The position numbers were made by a program, and so were the translations under genes. Shown here in pieces: positions 1 through 9,700 of a DNA stretch of 64,000 nucleotides. This DNA is from Astropecten irregularis (taxonomy: Eukaryota > Echinodermata > Asteroidea > Paxillosida > Astropectinidae): NCBI GenBank assembly GCA_963971285.1, contig OZ020247.1:15768614-15832613 (forward strand). The letters are read 5' to 3'. Numbering within the stretch: the first letter of the stretch is position 1; every line of letters begins with the position of its first letter. The notes beneath the pieces are model-generated. The model was not told the DNA's origin, searched no databases, and saw only the letters and a program-made list of their open reading frames with translations.

Positions 1-1
1 A

Positions 2-370
2 GGCAGCAACCTGGACGCTGCACAGGCACTGGCCAACAACAGTGACAATAAAACATCCCCGCCGGAACCAGAAGCTGCCGCCGCCTCCTCTCCAGGGCAG
101 CAGGGGAGACGAGAAGACGTCAATAAGCCGAGTCCCAAACCGAGCAATCACGATACCGTGACAAACGGTCAAGCCTCGCCCCACAGGCACAAAGAGCACA
201 AGGCCGGTAGTAGGCATGGGAAGAAAGCGAGCCGGCGGGAACGGGAACTGATGGCCGCCCAGCGGAGTATGATGAACCAGATCAGCATTGCGGGGAAGGA
301 TGCCTACAGCATCTTGGAGAAGCTGGAGAGTGGGGTACGGGAGGGCTCTGGAGACGAGTGGGAATTCTAA
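2..370 (+). CDS. CUX1: C-terminal coding end of a Cux/cut homeodomain protein (partial)
   Basis: The frame is open from base 2 to the TAA at 368-370 and continues upstream of the window, so this is the 3' end of a last coding exon. The visible 122 residues are low complexity (Ala/Pro/Ser), then basic (HRHKEHKAGSRHGKKASRRE), and end in a short helical stretch, SILEKLESGVREG, followed by GDEWEF. As I remember them, vertebrate Cux proteins also end in a short LEK-containing helix and EWEF. The CASP exons downstream on the same strand support the call, because in vertebrate CUX1 they also lie 3' of the homeodomain exons. The homeodomain and cut repeats would be upstream and are not visible. The alternative is an unrelated basic protein that happens to sit next to CASP. 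Confidence 0.6.
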   Translation, partial: GSNLDAAQALANNSDNKTSPPEPEAAAASSPGQQGRREDVNKPSPKPSNHDTVTNGQASPHRHKEHKAGSRHGKKASRRERELMAAQRSMMNQISIAGKDAYSILEKLESGVREGSGDEWEF

Positions 371-1200
371 ACCCAGCCTCCTCCAAAAAAGAAAACAAAT
401 TACCCCAAAACGATTCTTTTGAGCAGGTTCACAAACCTACATATAAATGCAACCTGGTGCTGAGCATCTTTATGTGTACCTAGCGAAAAAAAGACTTTCA
501 CAATGAGAAAGAAGGAATCAGCAATTGTACCAACAAAGTGAAGCAATATCAGTAAAACCAGTCGTCATTTCAAGACTTTTTCTGACCGTGGTGGGCGTGT
601 TATTAAAAATCATCAATTTACGCCGCTTTGATATTTTCGTATTCATTCTTTGGTCTCAGCCCGTACAGTGCTAGTGCTGTGTTCCCCACGCGGAGCCTGA
701 TGTGTCTTGACGAAGAGGAGAGGGGTAAAACTATTTTTTTATACTGCAAGATATAAACTGCCCTTGAGAAAGAGCTCTACTTGATGAGGCAGAGCTACGC
801 AACGAAACAAGACGTGGAAACCCAGCCCACTTTGATTGCCCTCTCATCTGAGACGTGAAACAGGGACAAGAGGGGTTTTGAAAGTTGAGGAAAGTGCAAC
901 TCTTGCTCCTATAAAACACGTTAGCTGCCTCTGACAGCCAGCCTGTCACCGACATCAAGAAACCTTCCCCTGTCCAACAGAAGGTGTGCTCATGATGTTC
1001 AAATGCTCTGTTGACGAAGGAAGTACCGTATTGATGAATGTTCTTCTCAGTCAGAACCTACCAGTGGATTTTGTTTTAAAGGAGTTCGGCTTTAGACGTG
1101 CTGCTGGTCAAAATGTTGGCCTGGATGGTTGACCAGTAAGGTTGATTCCTTTCACTGAAAATCACCGTTTCTTGAATGAAGTGGTTCACCGGATAATCTG

Positions 1201-1458
1201 GGGTCAATTTCTTTATAGAGCTGCTGTTAAAAGCACCAAAATTTGCTTAAACACTAAAACCCTTGGTAAATTTAATTAATCATTATGGCAGTCAAAACTC
1301 CCTGTGAATGTTCTGCTCAGCATTTATTGGCCGAATACAAGCCAAAAGCAGTAAACATCCATGAAAATTTGGTTGGTAATCCTGTTTGATCAAGGAAGAC
1401 TTTTCATGTTTAATAAGCAATTGTTGTGCTCAGTTAAGCAGCTCTATGAAATTGGCCC
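1201..1458. mobile_element. MITE, family C (GGGCCAATTTCAT termini)
   Basis: This 258 bp element has inverted ends: GGGTCAATTTCTTTATAGAG on the left and CTCTATGAAATTGGCCC on the right. The interior carries paired TTTGCTTAA and TTAAGCA tracts. The same ends recur at 11668-11911, 35404-35633, 47041-47281, 47277-47512, 56725-56969 and 61105-61334. No transposase is encoded, so it is a non-autonomous DNA element. Confidence 0.7.
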
Positions 1459-1665
1459 ATGTACTCCATCCGTACTGTACTGTAAGTACCTTGGAGTTGA
1501 GCCCGAAAGCTCAGTGTCAACCAATGGGTGCACAGACAGCCATGCCTTGCCATGCCTCCCATACATTCATTCCCTTGTATTCAGAGGAGGAAGTGAAGGT
1601 TTACTTACGGAATATAACTCCCCTGCCGTATGGCAGCATCCAATTCATATGAGTTATCAAGAGAA

Positions 1666-1887
1666 ATAGCGCTACGCACTTGTGCTAAAAATAGCAGGCT
1701 AAATGCTGTGACGTCACACCGGATCTCAGACGAATATTGCAACCATGCAAACGTGTGGTGGGTGTGCTTGTGTGCATGCATGGTGTACACTACATGTGTG
1801 AGTCAATGTTTGTCTGACATCCGGGGATTTTGTACATGCGCGCGCTGGCCAAATCACTCGTGTGACATCATTAGTGCGGAGCGCTAT
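1666..1887. mobile_element. MITE, family G, carrying a perfect CRE palindrome
   Basis: The element has inverted ends, ATAGCGCTACGCACT on the left and AGTGCGGAGCGCTAT on the right. The interior is GT-rich and contains TGACGTCA. A second copy with the same interior order lies at 24024-24230. No coding potential is evident. Confidence 0.65.
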
Positions 1888-3299
1888 TGACCGATCCATT
1901 ACCCTCCGCCCCATTTCTGACCAATCACAGCTGTGGCTTTTGTCCGACACGCGTTTGCTAAAGTCTGACAAGTGTATGTGCACATATGAAGTGCGCTACT
2001 GGAACGTGCAGTGTGGCATTGGAGGGGAACGCGTGTGTATTGCCCACGTGTGCAGTGGGAGGGGATTACTGGATCGGTCGATTGATTTGACTCAAGTTTC
2101 TGATGAGCATCAACTAGAAAGAGAGGAATTTGCATGCTGTATTCTCAGGATACCGCAAGGACTTCTTTTAAAAAAGATGTTTGATTGTCATTCTATTACT
2201 TAGTGCTACCATACCTTGATATAGTATATAGCTTAGTGATGAATATATTATACGTTGGATTACGTTCGAGGACACAGTAGAGTTGTTTACCAGTCCTTTG
2301 ACGATGAAATACAGGAGATTGAGATCATTGACACTGATAATGTGCTTTTTTTAAAACCCCTTGCAACGAAAAAAATAATAAAATCTTGAAATCCCATCGA
2401 ATTCTGAAATGTTTTATTAATCTAACAATTTACGAAAATGAACAACTCCTATGCATATTGTTTTTTTGGCTCATGTAAGCTGTAATTTCAACCCTCCTGT
2501 GAAATATGTACTGCCTGTGCTGTATGAATTTTGGGGATGAAAACCGTATTTTTATGATTCTTGGGTGATTTTCCTGGGATTCTTTATAAAAGTCAAATCA
2601 GAATTAAATAAGATTTTAAAACACCACACAAAAAACTCCATTGGTGAGATATTATGTCAAACCATTTGAAATAGAATCCTTGTTAACATTTCTTTTAAAT
2701 TTGAAATCAAGATTTTCAATATCTAAGGTAGCCTTGAATGGACCTTTTCTCGCGTGAAAATGTTTTTGCAATATCAATTTGCAACAAAATTGATTGATTC
2801 ATATCAAATCAAGAAGTATTACTTCTAATGATTTTATAACAAAATTACTATGTAGTTGCAACTTCAGAAATTTTTTTTTCTGCAGCTTAAAATGTCCCTT
2901 CAGAGCCACCGTCGTCAATTTTTTTTTAATGCCCCTTGGATCCCAGCAATATTTTCAAATTCAGTTTTATTTCTATTGCATAATTTTTCATATTAGCACA
3001 AGCAGTACATATTGATATGTATTCATTTAAGTGTCATTTGTCTTAAAAAGAAAGGAAAAATCGCCTCTTTCTTCGAAACCTATAAATTGATGATTGTTAT
3101 CTTTTGTGTTTTTAAAACGATCATGTTTGTGAAATATTTCCCAACTTGTAAGATTGTCTAGATTCGGACCAAAGTGTGTTTTGAAACTTTTTTTATGCTA
3201 GTCTCACCCCATAGTGCAATATATTTAATTTTCTTTGCCAACGATATTTAATGCACATGTTACGTTAACAACAAAATCATCAAATAACCACAAGGGAAA

Positions 3300-3480
3300 C
3301 TGACTGGTTACTTTTAAGTCATTGAAAAGTGAATAAGGTTAACATTGACTGGTGCGAGATTCGAACCAGCGACCTCCAGAATACTAGAGTACTGTACCAG
3401 TACGGTATTCCAGAGGTCGCTGGTTCAAATCCCACTCCAGTCAATTTTTCTATGTTCACTTTTCAATGAAAAAATAAATT
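3300..3480. repeat. Head-to-head tRNA-derived SINE pair forming a hairpin
   Basis: A minus-orientation tRNA-like B box (GATTCGAACCAGCGACCTCC) at about 3358-3378 faces a plus-orientation one (GAGGTCGCTGGTTCAAATCC) at about 3412-3432. Both are flanked by matching SINE tails (AAAGTGAATAAG and TTCACTTTTCAATG). The two halves would pair over about 80 bp around a short central loop. The heads match the SINE family at 12425-12620. Confidence 0.7.
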
Positions 3481-3734
3481 CCATCGAACATACGCATTTC
3501 GTGTTGATGTTTATGTAAAACCATTTATTGTCTTTCTTAAAAACAACAAATAACGCCAGAATTTGTTCATTCCTTTTTATGAAGCGATTAGATGAATTAT
3601 TCACAAATGAATTTAGAAGTGAGAAGAAACTGATTGGGTATTGGCGGAATTGATTTAGTGGGCGAATTCCTCCTTTTGCTAGCTCTGTTTGTTATATTAG
3701 AGCTCCTTAAAATCTCTAAAGCTACAATATAGGC

Positions 3735-3994
3735 CCCTGAATGGCCAAGCCAGAGTGAAGTCCTGCCCACATCTGGAGCCTTTCTCAAAGCTCAGCTCCG
3801 GCCCAGGCTCCGGCTTCGTCTCTGTAATCCATAGGCCTATGCTGAAAATATAGGTTGTGGTTTTTCTCTGAAGCTGAAGCTCTGTTTTGCTTTTCAAAAG
3901 TAGAGAATCTACTTCAGAACCGCAGCCCAAAGTCTCTATTTTGATACCCGTTATTTTAGAATGGATTCACGAAATGGAGCCAGAGCCAAGCTTT
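3735..3994. mobile_element. Decayed hexamer-ended element, family E
   Basis: This stretch shares its interior (GAAAATATAGGTTGTG, then CAGAGAATCTACTTC, then TTTGATACCCGT) with elements at 10806-11027 and 57203-57443. The terminal hexamer arrays have decayed here to CAGGCTCCGGC and GGAGCCAGAGCC. Confidence 0.55.
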
Positions 3995-4595
3995 GAATAA
4001 GTCTGATATGTGGTTATTGGTCAGCTTCAAATGGATACAGTGTACTGCCCATGTCCAAAACTTAGATAATAGAAGCCGCAGAGCCTGAGCAAAGCCCCAG
4101 CCAGGCTTTTCAGTGGCTCGGGCCTACCAGCATGAAAGTTTCTCTCCCTAAACTGCCGTAAGGTTCATCATAATTGTACAATAAAGTTGTGGATATGGAG
4201 GATGTTGACTTTTTTATAAGAACGTAGATCCAGCGGGCTGGAAGGCTACTTTACGCAAAGGAATTCCTATATATGGTTTAAGTGTGCCAGTTTATATAAA
4301 ATGATAAATATTATAAAACCCCTAATTACTGTATGATTCGATGATGACAATCTGTGTCAGAAATTGAACTTTTTGATGTTTATGTTTATAAATTGCAGTT
4401 TTTACGTGATTCCTAATGTAAAATTCCTTGTGTTGATGCAAGATGCACTGTATTTCCCACGTTCTTGCCCCTGATCTAGATTTTCCATTTTTTTATGATG
4501 TAGGCTGGAAATAAGATTCATTTTGCACTTTCTGCTAGTGTATTCAACAGGGTATAGGATCAAAGAAAGGAGGTTTTGAGCTTGAAAGTATTTAA

Positions 4596-4942
4596 AGGTA
4601 GTATCATACTTTGGTTTTTGTCAAAGAAATGCAGATTCAAAATTCAAAAATATCAAGAAACATACAGTAACAGTCATCTGTGACATTCCCATACGGTGCC
4701 CACTTTTTGAGAAAACAGTGAAAAACGCCCACGGTATTTTGAAAATATTTTCACTATCTTTTAAAGATCAAAATTGTTTTTGGTCATTGGTTTTATACTA
4801 TTTTCTTGATAAATACAGCATTTCAAGCAGAAAAACATGAATGGTATGTTTCTACCATCACCATCTTTATACCCTGTATTAAGTTACAGGTAAATCTGTG
4901 GAGATCTCTCTTTCGGTATGCTACCAAAGTATGATAGTACCT
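4596..4942 (+). mobile_element. TTAA-flanked MITE, family A
   Basis: This 347 bp element begins AGGTAGTATCATACTTTGG and ends CCAAAGTATGATAGTACCT, a near-perfect terminal inverted repeat. TTAA lies immediately to the left (4592-4595), with TTTAA on the right. TTAA target duplications are typical of piggyBac-superfamily transposons. Related copies lie at 5972-6325, 13039-13396, 16521-16785, 45537-45892, 50165-50470, 53020-53383, 59083-59442, 59731-59970 and 62965-63322. One further copy, 37784-37850 plus 43837-44134, is split by the gypsy insertion. It is non-coding. Confidence 0.75.
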
Positions 4943-5971
4943 TTTAAAAGGGTTTGTTGCTTTCAAGTTTGTCTTGGTGTTAAACTGGATGTTTTTGGAA
5001 CGTAAGGCCAAGTGTTCATTTAAAACACTTTGAGCAGTCTCGCGCAAGGATATTTTTTAGTGGAGAAAAGCTGAGCTTTTTTCTTTTCATAATATAAGAA
5101 GTTTATAATATTTAGGGATCAGTGGAGTGCCATTGTCAGACATGCCCGAGTTCGCTCGATCTGATGATGATGATGAATATTAAGCAGTATTTTGCCACTA
5201 AGCTCTTCTGCGACACTGGTCTTGGTCCCAGATACAAACTTTACAAAGTCACAGCACTGGATCTCCAAATCATGCTGATCTGTCCAAAGTCATTTAAAAA
5301 TTGAATCCTTTTTATAAAGTTGCTACATTTCAGTGTCATCTTGCTCACCGTGGGAACGTCCAGCTTCCGTGTAGTATTTATTTCTCACTTATTTGTGTAA
5401 ATAACCACCATGTATAAGAGATTTATAATACATGTGTCCTTCTACTTAACCAATATTATTATTATTATCATCATTATTATTATTTATCTTGCATGCCTTG
5501 TACATTTGTGTTGTTGGTTTCCATTTTCTACATCTCATCCGGCACTTTCATTGCCGTAAACCCTCGCGTGTAATTTGTTGGTTTTTTTTGTATCTTGCCA
5601 AGTTTATTCATAAAAATCTCCAACGTGTTTAGCTGTATAATAAGAAAGAACGCATTTTAATACCAAACCAACAACTTTTTTTGTGTATCTTTTTCCATTT
5701 GTTTTATATGTCATCTCATGAATTTTACGTAGTTTACGAGAGTGAATCTTCTGTTGTTCTTTTTGTCTTTGATGATTCTATGAAAATCATTGTTTCGGGG
5801 AAAGAATTTAGAGATGTCTTTTTTTCTTTCTTTGTTGGTAGACCCTTGTCTTCCCTTATTTCAATTGTACATACTCCATGCTTCCCTCAGTATTTATTAA
5901 AAACTTGTACACTATCATTGAAATTGTTGTAGTGGTTTGGTCATTTTATTTTCGTCTCTGGTGCTTTTTAA

Positions 5972-6325
5972 AGATAATTTCATACTTTAGTTTATGTCAA
6001 AGAGGTGCAGATTCATGGGTAAAAAAATATCAAGGAAAATACAGTAACAGTTATCTGTGAAATTTCCAGTCCCATACGGAGACCACTTTTTGAGAAAACA
6101 GTGAAAAATGCCCACGGTATTTTAAAATTCTTTTCACTGTTATTTTTGGCCTTCCGAAGATCAAAAGTTTTGGGTCATTGGTTTAACTCTTTTCTGGATA
6201 AATACAGCATTTCAGGCAGAATCATTTTAACGGTATGTTTCTACCATCACCATCTTTATACCATGTAAGTTATAGGTAAATCTGTGAAGATATCTGTTTG
6301 ATAGTATGATAGTATGATAGTACCT
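5972..6325 (+). mobile_element. MITE, family A copy
   Basis: The left end AGATAATTTCATACTTTAG follows TTAA. The interior shows the family landmarks CAGATTCATGGG, CAGTAACAG and CCATCACCATCTTTATACC. The right end shows a 9 bp reiteration of ATAGTATGA. Confidence 0.7.
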
Positions 6326-6429
6326 ATAAAAAGTGTATTGCCAACCTGTGGTCAACTTCACAAAGCACCATGCTTAATCTTTTAATGGGAATTGATCTTT
6401 ATTGCTAAGCAAAGTGTGGTGTCACAACG

Positions 6430-6577
6430 GGGGTCGATTTCACGAAGCCCTTTGATCGATCGTAACATGAGTTACAAAGGATAACCCATCATAGGGAGCC
6501 TATCATACATGTACGTTGGGCTGCAATGCATCAAAGGTCCTACGATTGAAAGGAAAGTTACGATGAGTTGGGTGAAA
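6430..6577. mobile_element. Small inverted-repeat element, family D
   Basis: The unit runs from GGGGTCGATTTCACGAAGCC to ACGATGAGTTGGGTGAAAT, with ATCGATCGTAAC and CCTACGATTG in inverted positions. Copies lie at 15965-16102, 17030-17437 (three in tandem), 22131-22257, 27855-27970 and 49578-49730. It is non-coding. Confidence 0.6.
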
Positions 6578-6723
6578 TGATGCCAGACCCGTTCACAAAC
6601 ACACTCCCACACCAATAATCGGGGTCATTGGGATCGCGATTTGAATCAGAGACAGGTTTGGGCTCATAGAAACGGTTGGAAGTTGAGAATTTCTATCCCC
6701 AATTTTCATTTCTTCCTCTGTAG

Positions 6724-9700
6724 AGAACTACAGCGAGCTTCAAGCACAGCACACCGAGCTGGTGCGTACCTCGGAGGACCAGAGACATCTTATCGCCAAG
6801 CTGGAGAAGGATCTGCTGAGCGTGAACACACTGTCCACCTTGTACGTCAGAGGAGAAGGAGAGGTAAGGCAAATTCACTCTGACAGTCGATGCAGGATCT
6901 TGTAGCTGCCTCCTCTCCGGGGCCTGGATTCATCAGTCAAACAATCAGTTGGAGCATGAGCAGCGACAGGGTGTTGCCGCATGAGCGGTACTCCTTCAGT
7001 ATTCTGATGGCCATCTCCCAGGCAGCCATGCAACCCATCCCCATCCCAGCATAATAACGATCCATCTGATGCAACCACGTGTCATTGGACGCCCTACTGG
7101 GCGAGTCCTACCAGGAAGTTCTCTTTAAGAGAGAATCCATCTGGCAGGTATAAATAGGTCTCATCTGACTCTTCCTGAGTAACCTCTCGTTAGACACCAG
7201 TGGTACCCAAGAATCCTCCTCAGAGATCCAGTACCGAAGACATTGAGTGGCCTTCCCAGGCCCCCAATCAATGTCCATGTCTCAGAACCGCATAGTAAGA
7301 CAGGCAAAACCAGGGACCTGAAGACCCGAATCTTTGTCCTCTTGCACAGATATCGCGTATGCCATACAGACCAGTCCAGTGAGTCCATAATTTCACAAGC
7401 CCTACCAATCCGTGTGTTGATTCATAAAGGCAGCTTAAAAGCTTTTTTAAGTCCACAAGAGTATGGGCCATTTAGAAATCTCTGAATTTTTATCGTTTTT
7501 AGGGTCAGGCAACGTCCACAACTACTGAGGCCGGCTTTGCTGCAGAGGCAGTCAGAGAAGTCAGAGAAACAACTCCGTTAGGTAGGAGGAATTGCCCCTA
7601 GCCCTGCCAACTGGCCTTCCATCTGTAGCTACTCTGCTTCTCCACCTTGTGTCACCCCTTCTCTTCCAAACCCATGTTGTCCTCTTCCTTATCCTATATC
7701 CTGAACTCCTTCCTTTCTCTCCAAGTTACGCCACCCCTTATTGTCTTGCTTACTGCTTCACCCTCTTCCTTACTCTATCAATCTGATCCCCTGACCCAAT
7801 TCCTCCATATTTCCTTACCTTTCTCATTCCATCTCAACTTCCTAATGCTTACTTGTAGCCTTTGTACTTCTCTAAACTTCCTTCCTCATCCCTACCCTTT
7901 CCACCCTCTTCCTTACCCATATCCTGGTCCCTAGACTCCATGCCCTCAGGCTTCTCCATCTTCCTTTAATACCTTTCATCATCTCCTAAATCTCTTCCAC
8001 AATCTTGCCACCTTACAAAATACCAAGTACACCGTACCTTACCCCCATATCTTGACTCCCAACCCACACACCCCTTCACTTTCCATCTCTGTATCTTATC
8101 TATCAATACCCTTCCGCGCTCTACTTTTCATACCGGACCCTACATCTCCTGCCTGATCATTCCCCTTTGCCAAGATCCTGTCCTCCCTTATCATACTTTC
8201 TTCTGAGTGCTCTTCAAAGCACTGAAGTATGAAGATAATCAAATTCATTCCCTTCTTGGTGGTTGCTCTACCCAGGCAAGTCGGCATCTTCAGACGGTGG
8301 CCTTGGGGCGGCTGAGTCTCTACTCCCCATCGTGTCCAGCCAGAGAGAACGGTTCCGTCTACGCAACCAGGAACTGGAAGCCGTAAGTCCAGACAGTTTG
8401 TCAAAGCCTGGGGTCGAAAAGTATTAAGATTAATCTTGAACATGTGATTGATCCAAATTGCTACAAATATAAAGCAATGTGTGATGCCACAATATAAATC
8501 ACTATCCTGATACTGACAGCTCATCTTAAGATCAATCTTACTGTTTTTATGAAATCCATCCCTGTAATCTCACTTTTGTTGAAGAAGGCAAGTCCCCAAA
8601 ATATATCAAACTCCAGAATTAGCCTTAATAGGCAATAAGCAGTTAGTCCACTTGCAAACTTAACAAATTCTGTACAAGTAATAAAGACAAAGATTCTGCT
8701 AGGATCGAAACGCGTTAGGCCCTCCTAACTCCAAGCATGAAACAAATTCTGAATGACAAACTAAGGCCATGTCCCGAATCTCTGACTGTGGCTGCAAATT
8801 GCACACACAGTGATTGCAGCTGTTTCCATAGATGTGTGTGTCATTTATGGCAGCTGCTAGTGATTTGGGACGCAGCCTAAGCTGCTGTGTCAGGGATGCA
8901 CTAAGTGAGCAAATTAAAATCTTGGATATTGAGGCTAGTTGGTCAAGGGGCCTTTTGTTTGAAAATCGAAACAGATTATCGGTGGAACGCTTAAAGGAGG
9001 CCAACCAAGGCCAAGACAAATGGCTGAAAGAATTCCTTACATTGTTGGAAGAACTTGAACAAATTCTTGAAAGAACCATTTCAGCTGTTGAAATTGTCTG
9101 AATATTTCTCTCACTTTTGGGTTCAATAGGAAAACAGACAGCATCAGCAACAGGTGAATGTGCTCAAAGATGAAACGGACAAGCTTCGCTCAGATAACAT
9201 CAAGCTTTACGAGAAGATAAGATTCCTGCAAAGCTATAAACACGGAAAGGTAAACCACTTTAACAAATGTTCATTTTGCTTGGTTCCTTTGACTATTTTG
9301 TATCATGGTCCAGTTATACCTTAACCCTATAAACCCTTTATACTTAACCCTCCTCATGAGAACTGTATCATAAACCATGCATTACCACTATTTGTTGATT
9401 TTCTTATTCAGTAATCTGATAAGATAAATATTACTTTTTGTTATCCTTCAAAGAGCTCCAGTGGATCGGACGAAACTGAAAGTCGCTACTCGACCCAGTA
9501 TGAGCAGCGTCTGGATCCATTCAACTCATTCAGCCGCAAGGAGAAACAACGCAAATACATGAATCTCAGTCCCTTTGACAAGGCCACACTGAGCATGGTA
9601 AGTCTGGCAGTCAAGCAGACTGGTTGCCTCAGAAGCTAGCTCAGGAAGACACCATCAGTCTTGTTTCGGTATGATGGATTTGTTTATCCCTACCATATGG

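Larger units (their letters stand above)
371..6723 (+). other. Cux 3'UTR and CASP intron; mostly non-coding
   Basis: There is no supported exon between the Cux stop codon and the first CASP exon. The first canonical AATAAA after the stop is at 2377-2382, so the 3'UTR may be about 2 kb; this is inference. The stretch holds inverted-repeat elements at 1201-1458, 1666-1887, 3735-3994, 4596-4942, 5972-6325 and 6430-6577, plus a SINE hairpin at 3300-3480. The rest is AT-rich DNA in which I see nothing, including 2200-3290 and 5050-5960. An ATT/ATC microsatellite lies near 5455-5483. Confidence 0.6.

Noticed and set aside
8832..9101. 89-codon plus-strand frame just upstream of a CASP exon
   Set aside because: It lacks splice logic (the true exon starts at 9130 after TTCAATAG) and matches nothing; left as intron.
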